A DNA stretch of 64,000 bases from Marinifilum caeruleilacunae (GCF_013141825.1 NZ_RZNH01000009.1:1-64000); one strand, 5' to 3'; positions 33,248-41,750 are shown, counted from the first letter of the stretch. Numbers and translations: made by a program. The notes: generated from the letters alone by a model not told the origin.

Positions 33248-34426
33248 TTAGTTTTTCATCAACTCATCTAGTTTCTCATAAAAGTCGTCGGATTCGCCTA
33301 TGAATTTTGCGATTATCTTTTTGTCTTTATCAAGAATTATTTTTGTTGGGTAGCCTTGTACTGCATACATTACCGATACATCTTTGTTGATATCTTTATC
33401 GTTAATCACCTGTAACCAGTTTAGTTCATTCTCTTCAACCGATTTCTTCCATTTATCTTCAGTATCGCTGCATGCTACTCCAATTATTTCTACCTGGGCC
33501 TTATACTTATTGTAATATTCTTTCATTTTTGGAAAGCCTTTGATACACCAGCCACACCAGCTTCCCCAAAAATCGAGAACTACATATTTCCCTTGAATGG
33601 AGTTAAGTTCGAAATCTGAACCCGATAAAGTTTTTAGACTAAAGTTTGGAGCAATTTTTCCTTCAACGATATTCTTTTCTGCTTCTCTTACCTTTGTATA
33701 TTTCTGAAATCTCAAATGCTGACTTTCAAGCATATTTTTAAAAATGCCATTTTTAATCTCTCTGTCTAAATTTTCATAATATTTGGCAAGTGTATCAAGA
33801 CTTTGTCTTGTAAGGTAGAAAGCAGAAAGTTCTGCATTCAGGTTATTCTTAATATATTCCAATTGTTTAGTTCCTGCTATGGCATTTGCTTTTCTGCGTT
33901 CCTTAAATAAATTATTAATTTGCTCCTTGTCTCCTTTATTAGCCATTAAGGTATCAAGCTGTAGCTCAATTTTAGCACCAAGAGACACTTCCTTAATGTA
34001 TCCTTTCCTCAATCGACTATAATTTTCATTGAAGTCAGAACCTTTAACTTCATAGTCTAAATAGAATTTATGAAGTCTGCCATTAATGGTTAAACGGTCG
34101 TTTGGTTTTATCAGAAGTACCAAATATTTGTGTTGTGGACGATATTGGCTTCCTGTTACCCTTGTAAACGCTCCTTTTTTGGGAAAGATAAAAGCCAATA
34201 TGGGTTCATTTAGTGGCGAATCGTAAATGAATTTGCCATTCACCGAAATTATGGTATCTCTTAGTGGTTCTTCCATTTCATAAAACTGAGAAACCGGGGC
34301 ATACTCTACAAATATGGTATCATTTCCCAAATCCTCGATTTCTGCGCTAAGATTGTGTTTTTGTCCACATGATGAAGCAATTATTCCTATCATGAAAACA
34401 ATTGCCAAATTTTTAATCTGATTCAT
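33248..34426 (-). CDS. TlpA-like thioredoxin lipoprotein (DUF4369 type)
   Basis: 392 residues; lipobox IASSC. The N-terminal half resembles DUF4369 (LGNDTIFVEYAP, NGKFIYDSP). The last 140 residues are a thioredoxin/AhpC-TSA domain with PNFSLKTLSGSDFELNSI, the active site WGSWCGWC and the cis-Pro motif VQGYPT. Periplasmic disulfide reductase or resolvase, as in many Bacteroidota. It is the largest cassette product and the most ordinary chromosomal-looking one. Its ends still fit the cassette plan (GTTAGCAGC / GTGAGCAGC). Confidence 0.9.
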   Translation of the reverse strand: MNQIKNLAIVFMIGIIASSCGQKHNLSAEIEDLGNDTIFVEYAPVSQFYEMEEPLRDTIISVNGKFIYDSPLNEPILAFIFPKKGAFTRVTGSQYRPQHKYLVLLIKPNDRLTINGRLHKFYLDYEVKGSDFNENYSRLRKGYIKEVSLGAKIELQLDTLMANKGDKEQINNLFKERRKANAIAGTKQLEYIKNNLNAELSAFYLTRQSLDTLAKYYENLDREIKNGIFKNMLESQHLRFQKYTKVREAEKNIVEGKIAPNFSLKTLSGSDFELNSIQGKYVVLDFWGSWCGWCIKGFPKMKEYYNKYKAQVEIIGVACSDTEDKWKKSVEENELNWLQVINDKDINKDVSVMYAVQGYPTKIILDKDKKIIAKFIGESDDFYEKLDELMKN

Positions 34427-34472
34427 AAGTTATGGTGTTAGTGTTGTTTGTATTATTTTAGGTTTTTACCGC

Positions 34473-34660
34473 TGCTAACTTGTATGCAAAGGCAAGCAGT
34501 TGGTTTGATACATTCCGGTGGAAATATTGTAACTAATTAATCAAGTGTTCAAACTTACTAAAATTATTCCTTATGTAATGTTACCTGATTAACAATTATT
34601 TTGAATATATGTATAACAGTTGTAAATTAGGTAGAGCTAATCCAAACCTAATTTTACACC
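34473..34660. repeat. Diverged cassette boundary, then promoter region of the plus-strand gene
   Basis: Box TGCTAAC (34473-34479) with a diverged B-like start (TTGTATGCAAAGGCAAGCAG). A possible weak distal partner is AACAGTTGTAAATTAGG near 34616-34632. No ORF. It should hold the promoter of the 34661 gene. Confidence 0.45.
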
Positions 34661-35284
34661 ATGCAATTCAAAGTCTACTGCCTATTTATTGGCTTGTTTT
34701 TTTTCTGCCATGCAAGTCTTTTTGCCCAGGATAAGAAGCCGAACCTGTCCGAAACTTCCAAATTCATTCGCAATGCTGAATTCATAAAGTGCGATTACGA
34801 TTTCACGAAGATGACAGCATTTAAATCGGGAGAGTGGTACATTGAGTTTTACCCTGCTTACATTAGCAATTTAAAAACTGGAACTAGCCTTACAGCCATT
34901 AAGTTCGAAAGTGAATATTCTGCATGGGGCGCCACAGGCTACGAGTATGGAATTTACCATAGTGGATATCTTGATATGGACGAAGTAAAGGATTTTATTG
35001 TTTTCCTGGAAGCCTATGTGCTGCCCAATGATAAAAAAGCGGTGGATGTAGGATCGGGAGTGGAGTATACTTTTTATTCGAAAGAATTGGAGATTGAGTT
35101 TATAAGAGAGAAAAGAAAATCGGAAGGCATTAATAGCGTAGCCTCTATGGTGCAAAATTTGAATTTTAAGAGTTACGATCGTCCCTACGAAGATAGATAC
35201 TACACCTTCTCCAGGAAATTGCGAAAGCTTCCTGAATTGATAGAGATGTTGAAGTCTACAGTGAAGAGGGTGGAGGAGAATTAA
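34661..35284 (+). CDS. Secreted protein, 207 aa, opposite strand to the array
   Basis: The signal peptide ends at LFAQ. The mature part is beta-rich with several aromatic residues (FTKMTAFKSGEWYIEFYPAY, YEYGIYHSGYLDMDEVKDFI) and a basic C-terminal helix. Function unknown. It is the only credible plus-strand gene inside the right-hand array, has no cassette-like end on either side and ends in an E repeat. Either an inversion or an insertion independent of the cassette process placed it here. Confidence 0.7.
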   Translation: MQFKVYCLFIGLFFFCHASLFAQDKKPNLSETSKFIRNAEFIKCDYDFTKMTAFKSGEWYIEFYPAYISNLKTGTSLTAIKFESEYSAWGATGYEYGIYHSGYLDMDEVKDFIVFLEAYVLPNDKKAVDVGSGVEYTFYSKELEIEFIREKRKSEGINSVASMVQNLNFKSYDRPYEDRYYTFSRKLRKLPELIEMLKSTVKRVEEN

Positions 35285-35289
35285 TGGCA

Positions 35290-35450
35290 TCTTATTCATC
35301 TCTTCGAGAGGCGGTACAATAAGTATCCAATTTTTATTATAATAAGTGTCCGACTTTTATTATAATAAGTGTTCGACTTTTATTCTAATAAATTTTCAAC
35401 TTTTATTATAATAAAATTTTGACTGGGATTGTAAGTGGTTTTTTGCTAGC
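35290..35450. repeat. E repeat copy 2 (AT-rich tandem)
   Basis: AGAGGCGGTACAATAAGTAT then units of about 24 bp: TATTATAATAAGTGTCCGAC, TATTATAATAAGTGTTCGAC, TTCTAATAAATTTTCAAC and so on. Five degenerate units. Not a CRISPR: no spacers. Confidence 0.7.
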
Positions 35451-35464
35451 ATAAAAATAAGTAG

Positions 35465-35497
35465 TCTCACCATAGAATAGGACTCGTGTGATAGCCG
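35465..35497. repeat. REP hairpin copy 7
   Basis: CTCACCATAGAATAGGACTC then GTGTGATAGCCG. Diverged. Confidence 0.55.
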
Positions 35498-35513
35498 ATG
35501 TGTAGGAGTTGAG

Positions 35514-35569
35514 CTTACCACACGAAAGGTTGGATTTTATCGAACTTCGTTACGTGTGGTAGCGGGGGT
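35514..35569. repeat. REP hairpin copy 8, long form
   Basis: TTACCACACGAAAGGTTGGA, then TTTTATCGAACTTCGTTACG, then TGTGGTAGCGGGGG. The long REP form carries an insert between the stem arms, as at 39189 and 41697. Confidence 0.75.
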
Positions 35570-35601
35570 CTGTACTGGATCTAAGATCTTTAATTAGTAC
35601 A

Positions 35602-36153
35602 TTACTTGAATCTTTGCAAATAGTGTTGTACTTCAGCTATGACTTTATAGTCGATATCATTAACTATTGGATATGCCCATCTTTCATTAATACTTGCTAT
35701 TTCTCTGATTAGTTTTAATTCTTCATCCTTCTGAACACTTTCCATGCATATAAATTCTTCAATAGATTCAGCTAGTTTAAGTCCAGTATCTGCATCTTTT
35801 TCGAGATGTAATTGCTCTATTATTGTTGAAATATTATCATGTACCATATTATATATGAGAGATTCATCCAGTGATTCATGAAAATCGCATATGCTAAAAG
35901 CTGCTATTCTTCTGGTAAGAACACATTCAGACTGGATATCTCTTAAGAGTCTTTTGTAATAATTATCCAATTCAAGGGTATCGAAAATCTCCACCTTATC
36001 ATCATCTATTCTAACAATTTTGGATTCAGAATCTATGCTTAATGCAACTTTCCAATTGCGTTCGTCGTGTTCAATCGAATGTCCTACAATGATACCTTCT
36101 CGATCATGTTCAATATCTCTGGCTTTTTTACCTATGTGATTCATTATTATCAA
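35602..36153 (-). CDS. Hypothetical protein, 183 aa, second gene of pair
   Basis: The first Met codons (MIIMNHIG) overlap the upstream gene; the ATG at 36144 is possible. Residues 1-50 look like a small SH3-like/KOW-type beta barrel (GKKARDIEHDREGIIVGHSI, WKVALSIDSESKIVRIDDDK). The remaining 120 residues are a helical bundle with repeated acidic helices (LIYNMVHDNISTIIEQLHLE, ADTGLKLAESIEEFI). Function not recognised. Translationally coupled with 36150-36653 by a four-base overlap. Confidence 0.62.
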   Translation of the reverse strand: MIIMNHIGKKARDIEHDREGIIVGHSIEHDERNWKVALSIDSESKIVRIDDDKVEIFDTLELDNYYKRLLRDIQSECVLTRRIAAFSICDFHESLDESLIYNMVHDNISTIIEQLHLEKDADTGLKLAESIEEFICMESVQKDEELKLIREIASINERWAYPIVNDIDYKVIAEVQHYLQRFK

Positions 36154-36653
36154 AAGCTTTGGTTATCGTTTGTTCTTCTGGCTTTAATATAATTATTTGC
36201 TTTCTTGGCTATCAAGTTCAGAATATGTCTATTCGATTTGTATTCAATCTGCTGATTCAGACTTGTTGGATAAATATAAATTTTTGTTCCTAAGGCCGTT
36301 TCTTTTCGAAAGCGAACAATAATGATACTTTCTGTCACGAAACGGATATAAAATGGATGATATTTTAAAGATTTAATATTGCTTAATTCTACTTTATCAG
36401 TCAGTTTAGCACGTTCTATGTACAAATATTCTTCATCAATATATGTGTCGCATAGTTTTGAATTGTAATCTCTCACTATCCAGGTAATTATTGAAAATAA
36501 AATGAGGAAGGGTAGAAGCAAGAGTGCGATAAAACTATTCCCTTTTATAAGACTTACTACAAGAACAAGTGCTATAGCAATGTCAAAAAGATAGATTGCA
36601 TAAACTTGTATTCTTTGCAAATCTGTGGCTGAGTTGGAGAGTTTAACCTTCAT
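36150..36653 (-). CDS. Membrane protein with PH-like domain, 167 aa
   Basis: Two TM helices at about 18-36 and 42-62 (YLFDIAIALVLVVSLIKGN, FIALLLLPFLILFSIITWIV), then a cytoplasmic PH-like domain (LCDTYIDEEYLYIERAKLTD, IKSLKYHPFYIRFVTESIII). Such bPH-type membrane proteins are common, with unclear roles. Its partner gene overlaps its end. Boundary box GGCTAAC at 36670 gives the start GTTAGCCTAA. Confidence 0.65.
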   Translation of the reverse strand: MKVKLSNSATDLQRIQVYAIYLFDIAIALVLVVSLIKGNSFIALLLLPFLILFSIITWIVRDYNSKLCDTYIDEEYLYIERAKLTDKVELSNIKSLKYHPFYIRFVTESIIIVRFRKETALGTKIYIYPTSLNQQIEYKSNRHILNLIAKKANNYIKARRTNDNQSF

Positions 36654-36669
36654 GGATCTTAAATAATTA

Positions 36670-36740
36670 GGCTAACTAGTATATAAATGTAATTGCTATT
36701 CGTTTGCTTAAATGTAGTAAAATGTTTTTTATTGGTTGGG
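36670..36740 (-). repeat. Cassette boundary: shortened B repeat
   Basis: Box GGCTAAC (36670-36676), then a B repeat lacking its central hairpin (TAGTATATAAATGTAATTGC, then TTTGCTTAAATGTAGTAAAA), followed by REP copy 9. Confidence 0.6.
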
Positions 36741-36747
36741 GTGGCTT

Positions 36748-36780
36748 TACCACACGAAAGGATTCGTGCGGCAGCGGGGG
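36748..36780. repeat. REP hairpin copy 9
   Basis: TACCACACGAAAGGATTCGT then GCGGCAGCGGGGG; close to the apparent consensus. Confidence 0.82.
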
Positions 36781-36822
36781 TATTAATGGTGATTAAATAA
36801 AGTATTTTGTTGTAGCTATTGA

Positions 36823-37350
36823 TTAGATATAGGTTTCAAAATAAACCGAGACACCATGTTTCTTTAGTTGGCTTACTGCATTTTCAACCTCTTTAAGTTC
36901 TTCTTGAGAATCGATCACTACCGCTAACTTATGAGTTTTTGAATCGGTTTCAATCTTTAAATAATTATTATCAGATTGGAGAGGTTTTTCTTGATCATCT
37001 CTTAGTCGGATTGTGATTTGTTCAATTCTTGAGAACGGTATGTCCTCATTGAAAAGGTGAATGGTGTTGTTTGTCAGTTTTAAAGGTTTGATAGGTTCGT
37101 GTTTCTTGATTAAGCTTTCATATTTGCCAATTAATTCATAGATGCCCAGGATTAATACTATTGGTATTGATAGCCAGAAGTATCCTTTCAAAATAGGATT
37201 TGCGCTAATTTCTTCGTTTGTATAGATAGATGTAATAACGATTAGGGATATTAAGAACAGTGCTGTCCCTATCCAGAATATTGAATGATATCGATCACTC
37301 CAGTCTAGTTTGTTATAGATACGAAGCTTTATTGTGTTATAATCTTGCAT
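36823..37350 (-). CDS. Membrane protein with PH-like domain, 175 aa
   Basis: Two TM helices (FWIGTALFLISLIVITSIYT and GYFWLSIPIVLILGIYEL) and a C-terminal domain containing HLFNEDIPFSRIEQITIRLR and KLAVVIDSQEELKEVENAVS. Same plan as 36150-36653 but not an evident copy. A possible private end GTTTCAAA occurs both at the cassette start (near 37370) and within the gene end (36834-36841), which is weak. No function recognised. Confidence 0.62.
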   Translation of the reverse strand: MQDYNTIKLRIYNKLDWSDRYHSIFWIGTALFLISLIVITSIYTNEEISANPILKGYFWLSIPIVLILGIYELIGKYESLIKKHEPIKPLKLTNNTIHLFNEDIPFSRIEQITIRLRDDQEKPLQSDNNYLKIETDSKTHKLAVVIDSQEELKEVENAVSQLKKHGVSVYFETYI

Positions 37351-37364
37351 TAATGATTAAATGA

Positions 37365-37497
37365 TTTGAAACTGTCTGAGGTATGAAACGTTGCGCATTT
37401 CGAAGCACAAAACTAACATTCCATAAATCGTTAATTAATTGTTATTTCGTTCAAATACAGCACTATCTGTACAATGTTTTATGACCGCGTGTTAGCA
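37365..37497 (-). repeat. attC-like site with lost left box, 133 bp
   Basis: The arms GGTATGAAACGTTGCGCATT and ACAATGTTTTATGACCGCGT match those of the 19868-20000 site. The right box GTTAGCA (37491-37497) is intact; the left one has become GAAACTG. Confidence 0.68.
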
Positions 37498-37534
37498 GCT
37501 GCCAAATTTTTTTGTTTGAAATTATAAATCCATA

Positions 37535-38395
37535 TCATCGAATAGTGTAATTTGTATAACTCAACTCTGCCCAATCAACAAATTCATATTCAGTAAAATT
37601 CGTCTCCCATTCTTCACCTGTTCCCTCTGGAATGAAAAATACGATAATATGTTTAGTTCCACTGCTATAATTTTCAAGTTTGTATTCATTCATTGCTTCT
37701 TTCCAATCGGCCTGATAATCATTGTTTTTCATATCATACAATCTGAGGAAAATAACAATATTAGCGTTATACCAGTTTAGATGTCCAGTAACCCAAGAAT
37801 CAGTAGTATAAGGTTTAGATTTTAAGTTATCAATGATGTATTCAAGTGTATCAGAATCAGCTGCCATTGAAGAAAGATAAGTACCACCTTGAATTTCTTT
37901 TATATCAAAATCTAGCGAATTAATAAATTCAAAGACTTTATCAATTTCAGCATACTGTGTCTTAACGTGAATTGCATCTTGTTTCAGATAAGTATAACCT
38001 GCAATCTGTGTATATGTAATTGCATTATCAATTATTGAAAAATCTAGTTCGAGCTCCCTCATTATATCGTTGTCTTTGACTGAAATTGAAACCCCAGACA
38101 TCTGTTCTTCGCCCCAAATCAAATCTTCTCCATAAAGGATTTTAGCATTAACGTCACAGGAAAAAGAATTCAACCATGCTTCCAAAGATTCAAATGTCTG
38201 TTCTTTAGTAATACTATCAGGAAGTTCCGATAAAAATTCATTGACAATCGGGATAGTCTGACTAATTTCTTCTATGTTTAGATAAGAACAAAAGCCCTTA
38301 TCATCATTTAATTCCTTATCAGACTCTTTATCGCATGCAATTGCCGCAAAAGCAATCAATATCACGATTATATTTTTATTAAGAACACTTTTCAT
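37535..38395 (-). CDS. Cassette lipoprotein, 286 aa
   Basis: Lipobox IAACDKE. The mature domain begins with LNIEEISQTIPIVNEFLSELPDS, a pattern that recurs in lipoproteins of this phylum, then an alpha/beta domain with ELELDFSIIDNAITYTQIAG and a C-terminal EGTGEEWETNFTEYEF. Role unknown. A single-gene cassette with ends GTTAGCTGC-AA-CC and GTTAGCAGC-TG-CC. Confidence 0.66.
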   Translation of the reverse strand: MKSVLNKNIIVILIAFAAIACDKESDKELNDDKGFCSYLNIEEISQTIPIVNEFLSELPDSITKEQTFESLEAWLNSFSCDVNAKILYGEDLIWGEEQMSGVSISVKDNDIMRELELDFSIIDNAITYTQIAGYTYLKQDAIHVKTQYAEIDKVFEFINSLDFDIKEIQGGTYLSSMAADSDTLEYIIDNLKSKPYTTDSWVTGHLNWYNANIVIFLRLYDMKNNDYQADWKEAMNEYKLENYSSGTKHIIVFFIPEGTGEEWETNFTEYEFVDWAELSYTNYTIR

Positions 38396-38467
38396 ATCTG
38401 ATAATTTTAAAATTTGTTTTCATTTTAATGCAAGATAAAAGTTAATGCAGAATGGTTGTTCGGTTGC

Positions 38468-38540
38468 AGCTAACTTGTATATAAACACAACCAATTACGT
38501 TTACACACCCCGCTGCCGCACGAATCCTTTCGTGTGGCTT
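38468..38540 (-). repeat. Boundary: truncated B repeat joined to an inverted REP (copy 10)
   Basis: Box AGCTAAC (38468-38474), only the first 32 bases of B, then a REP in the opposite orientation (CCCCGCTGCCGCACGAATCC then TTTCGTGTGG, 38508-38538). The REP has replaced most of the site, next to the RAYT. Confidence 0.7.
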
Positions 38541-39081
38541 CTACACAATTGGAATTACTTCACACAAAATTCCTTTTTCACCCCTATAATCCTTGGCACT
38601 ACTATACAGGTAATCTTCTGGATGAGCCACCATACCTTCTTCCACAGGATTGTTATGAATATAGTTTATTTTTTCATCAATCACTTTATTGGTCCATAAT
38701 TCAATTGGTTTATTATCGTGACGCCAAAATTGATAATGCCTCACGTTTGATGCTTTAGCTCCTGCCTTAGAACCATTCCTTTCTACTTTCACCAGGATTA
38801 TCTTTTATAGCTCTTATCAGCCTTCTACTGGTAAACCGTTTAAAGTCTCCTAATAATAATTCAGGTTTTTGCCCTTTATCACTTCTAAAAATTAAATGAA
38901 TATGATTACTCATGATACACCACGCAAATATTTCCATTCCTTTATGTTGTTGACAGTAACGTAAACTATCCAACACGATTTCTTTATACTCCATCCTGGT
39001 GAATACATCAAGCCAATCAACTACAGCAAAACTAACAAAGTAAAGCCCTTCTGGATTATGAAATTTATAATTACGACTCAT
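38541..39081 (-). pseudogene. REP-associated tyrosine transposase (RAYT), frameshifted
   Basis: The N-terminal frame (39081-38767) has the start MSRNYKFHNPEGLYFVSF and the HUH motif SNHIHLIF near residues 58-65. The remainder, in another frame (38792-38541), has FQFW-like HYQFWRHDN and the family ending NPVEEGMVAHPEDYLYSSAKDY. Together they make a Y1/IS200-like RAYT. A deletion-type frameshift between KEW and AGAKAS breaks it. It is flanked by REP hairpins at 38508 and 39189 in opposite orientations, the classic arrangement for the enzyme that spreads REPs. Confidence 0.88.
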
Positions 39082-39188
39082 AACTAAACAATATCATTCT
39101 AAAATATTAAATATTTAGTTAATTCTAATTTGCTCTGGTTATAATTCTGAAAAAACATTAATTCTTTTGTAGAAGTATTTTTGTAGTC

Positions 39189-39241
39189 TCACCACACGAA
39201 AGGATGGATTTTATCGAACTTCGTTTCGTGCGGCAGCGGGG
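39189..39241. repeat. REP hairpin copy 11, long form
   Basis: TCACCACACGAAAGGATGGA, then TTTTATCGAACTTCGTTTCG, then TGCGGCAGCGGGG. Faces copy 10 across the RAYT. Confidence 0.82.
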
Positions 39242-39261
39242 AAAAGTAGCGGATTTTAAGG

Positions 39262-39353
39262 TGCTAACTTTTCAGTTAAAAACTGACTTTAAATTTATAA
39301 AATTCATTTTCCTTTCAGCACTTAGATCGCTATTTTAATATACAGTGTTATAT
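39262..39353 (-). repeat. attC-like site, 92 bp
   Basis: Outer boxes TGCTAAC (39262-39268) and GTTATAT (39347-39353). The arms are weak. Ends the three-gene sigma factor unit. Confidence 0.55.
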
Positions 39354-39361
39354 GCTGCCTT

Positions 39362-39952
39362 TTAGTCATTCATTTGATTATTCAATTTCTCAAATTCAAC
39401 TAACAGCTTATGAAGTTTTGCGTTCTTTTTCGTAATTACTTTAGGTCTTAAATAATACCAATTTATTGCAAACCAAAGTATGGTTATAGCATAGGTAATT
39501 ATTCCCCCAGTAATTGTCATTTTAGAAACATACTCAAAAATATATAGCCCAATTCCTAAAGAAAGCATTATAAAATAGATACTTAACGTTGTAGCTTGTT
39601 GGTAAACTTGTATTTCTTTTAATTTTATGAGTTGTTGAAGGTATTCTTTACTATTAGGTTCGGTCTTATTCTTAGTAAGTAAAGAAAATTGTTTCTTAAA
39701 AGGTAGTAAAAAAATAATTATAGCTAAAATAGTTAATATAATACCAATCTTAGTAGTTACAAATTCAGGTTGATAATAATACCAAATAAAACCAATAAAT
39801 GTAATGCTTAGTAAAAGTATAATGTTGACTAATATTAGCTTTAAAAAGCTTCTTCTTTTAAGTTTATTTGCTTTAGTATAAAGATTGTTCACTTTTGGAG
39901 TTTCTATGTTTTGTTGATTCCATATTTTTTTAAAATCTATATTAGTTTCCAT
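39362..39952 (-). CDS. Membrane protein, putative anti-sigma partner, 196 aa
   Basis: The soluble N-terminus starts FKKIWNQQNIETP, then come four hydrophobic segments (LKLILVNIILLLSITFIGFI, IGIILTILAIIIFLLPF, LSIYFIMLSLGIGLYIFEYV, GIITYAITILWFAINWYYL). The order in the operon and the length fit a membrane anti-sigma factor that holds the ECF sigma factor encoded just upstream (11 base overlap), but no zinc-binding or FecR motif supports it. Last gene of a three-gene unit ending in an attC-like site. Confidence 0.7.
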   Translation of the reverse strand: METNIDFKKIWNQQNIETPKVNNLYTKANKLKRRSFLKLILVNIILLLSITFIGFIWYYYQPEFVTTKIGIILTILAIIIFLLPFKKQFSLLTKNKTEPNSKEYLQQLIKLKEIQVYQQATTLSIYFIMLSLGIGLYIFEYVSKMTITGGIITYAITILWFAINWYYLRPKVITKKNAKLHKLLVEFEKLNNQMND

Positions 39953-40427
39953 TTTTCTTGAATTTTTGTATTAATTTTTCTTTTATTCTGTGAATCTTAA
40001 CTCTAACGTTTCCTTCAGATAAACCAACAATTTCAGCGATTTCTTTTTGATTTATATCTTCTAGTTCCAATGATATGATGATTCGTTCTACTTCTTGTAG
40101 TTCTGAGATATATTGATATAAAAACTTTATATCCTTCTCTATGTCTGTTTCTTGAATTTCATCCTTAATATCTAATGGTAATTCAGACTTAGAAATTTTG
40201 TTTTCTTTTTGAATTTGACGTAAACAAGTATTGGAGGCAATTCTAAATATCCAAGTTCCTATGGAAGCTTCGTTTCTAAAATTAGGTAGTTGAGTCCACA
40301 CTTTAATAAATGTTTCTTGAGCTAAATCTTTCGCTGCATCTGTATCATTTAAATAACCCATACATAGCCTAAAAACCTTTTGCCAATATGATTTATAAAT
40401 AGTTTCAAAATTCATTATTCTATCCAT
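39942..40427 (-). CDS. ECF sigma-70 factor in a cassette
   Basis: 161 or 157 residues. Region 2: CMGYLNDTDAAKDLAQETFI; linker; region 4: LEDINQKEIAEIVGLSEGNV plus RVKIHRIKEKL. I favour the ATG at 40415, which overlaps the stop of the upstream hydrolase gene in a TAATG junction, over the ATG at 40427. It may control its own unit and other genes in trans. A sigma factor as cassette cargo is unusual. Confidence 0.9.
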   Translation of the reverse strand: MDRIMNFETIYKSYWQKVFRLCMGYLNDTDAAKDLAQETFIKVWTQLPNFRNEASIGTWIFRIASNTCLRQIQKENKISKSELPLDIKDEIQETDIEKDIKFLYQYISELQEVERIIISLELEDINQKEIAEIVGLSEGNVRVKIHRIKEKLIQKFKKNGN

Positions 40428-41344
40428 TTTTTTAACGCATTAATAAATTTAGTTTGTTGGTCAATAAAGAGGTTATGAGAACAGTTGTTTAAATAAATTA
40501 AATTAGTTTTCCCAACTAAATTTACAATGGTTTTTACTTGACTTTCTGAAAAGAGACCATCATCTTTACCATATAATCCAAAAACAGGTGTGCCATTTTT
40601 CACTATTTGTTTTAGGTTATCTTTTAAATCTAAGGTCGTATATTTTTCGTTTTGCCAAAATCCTTTAGGTGCTTCATATGTCATTTTTGAACTATATTTT
40701 ATAAGCAATGAGTCTGTTTTAAATTTTTTATAGATATTCAAGGCTTCAATTGTTGGCTCTTTAGGATAATAAAATCCATTTTGCATTGCGTGCATAAAAC
40801 TGTTGGAGCTATATTGAATAGAACTTGTATCCATTTTTTCAATTATTGAGATATAATTAAGGTTGATACTGTCATTTTTAGATTTGTAAATATCTTTTGA
40901 AGTTGATATTATAGTCTTGAATGTTTCCTGTAAAGAAATAGGGGCACCTACAAGAATAATAGACTGGATTTTATCAGGGTATTTCTCTGCAAATAACGTG
41001 GCTACTATACCTCCGAAACTGTGTCCGATTAAGCTCGATTTTGAAATTCCATATTTCTGATAAACTGCATTTAAGTCTTCAAAAGTTTCTTCAAAAGTGA
41101 ATTTTGTATTAAGGTCTTTACTACGCCCCTCTCCGCGTCTGTCATATACAATTACATAAAAACCATTGTCTGCGAGTTGTTGTGCTGTGGTTGCTTCAAA
41201 ATTCACACAGTTATATCCTGGTCCACCGTGAAGAAAGATTAGCGGCTTGTCACTTGGATTACCATATGCTTTTGAATAAATTGTTTGAGAGTTAACTACA
41301 ATTGTAAATAATGCAAATACGAATACTACTAGTGTTTTTTTCAT
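40415..41344 (-). CDS. Secreted alpha/beta hydrolase, proline iminopeptidase-like
   Basis: 309 residues with a signal peptide (TIVVNSQTIYS). Motifs: oxyanion HGGPGY near residue 40, nucleophile elbow GHSFGG near 108, acid/base D near 260 and CSHNLF near 290. The HGGPG motif is typical of proline iminopeptidases and related esterases. Export suggests a periplasmic substrate. First gene of the three-gene unit (hydrolase, sigma factor, membrane protein). The start boundary is a decayed B repeat (TTTATATGCAATC), and the far end GTTATATGCTGCC still matches. Confidence 0.88.
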   Translation of the reverse strand: MKKTLVVFVFALFTIVVNSQTIYSKAYGNPSDKPLIFLHGGPGYNCVNFEATTAQQLADNGFYVIVYDRRGEGRSKDLNTKFTFEETFEDLNAVYQKYGISKSSLIGHSFGGIVATLFAEKYPDKIQSIILVGAPISLQETFKTIISTSKDIYKSKNDSINLNYISIIEKMDTSSIQYSSNSFMHAMQNGFYYPKEPTIEALNIYKKFKTDSLLIKYSSKMTYEAPKGFWQNEKYTTLDLKDNLKQIVKNGTPVFGLYGKDDGLFSESQVKTIVNLVGKTNLIYLNNCSHNLFIDQQTKFINALKKWIE

Positions 41345-41404
41345 TTTGTTTCCTTTCAGTTTTCATTTAGATACAAGGAATGTCAAAATGTTACATACTA
41401 TTTT

Positions 41405-41700
41405 TTTAGATTGCATATAAATTGTATATAAACGCAACTAGTTACGTTTACATGTCCAATATGGCTGTATAAACGCAATAGCTATTGGTTCGCTTAAATT
41501 TAGTAAAATGATTGTTATTTGTGAGTTGTGGTAAAGGGCAAAAAAGTCCTGCTATAAAAACTTAGTAGTTTCTTGTCGGAGAAGAAGCATGTTTCTCTTC
41601 CGACAAGAAACATGCTTCTCTTTGGAAGAGAAGCCTAATACTTTTTGAAAACTTGTTGTAATAAGTTTTTTGTGCTTGTTGTGGTGGGTTAGGGCTTACC
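41405..41700 (-). repeat. Boundary: B repeat then C repeat (copy 5)
   Basis: The B repeat (AATTGTATATAAACGCAACT at 41411) runs to about 41525; C repeat copy 5 spans about 41538-41690. It joins directly to REP copy 12. Confidence 0.68.
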
Positions 41701-41750
41701 ACACGAAAGGATGGATTTTATCGAAATTCGTTTTGTAGGGTAGAGGTAGG
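41697..41750. repeat. REP hairpin copy 12, long form
   Basis: TACCACACGAAAGGATGGAT, then TTTATCGAAATTCG, then TTTTGTAGGGTAG; the distal stem is decayed. Confidence 0.6.

Noticed and set aside
35290-35450. Regularly spaced AT-rich units as a CRISPR or replication iteron
   Set aside because: About 24 bp units with no spacers, and no replication initiator gene near any copy.
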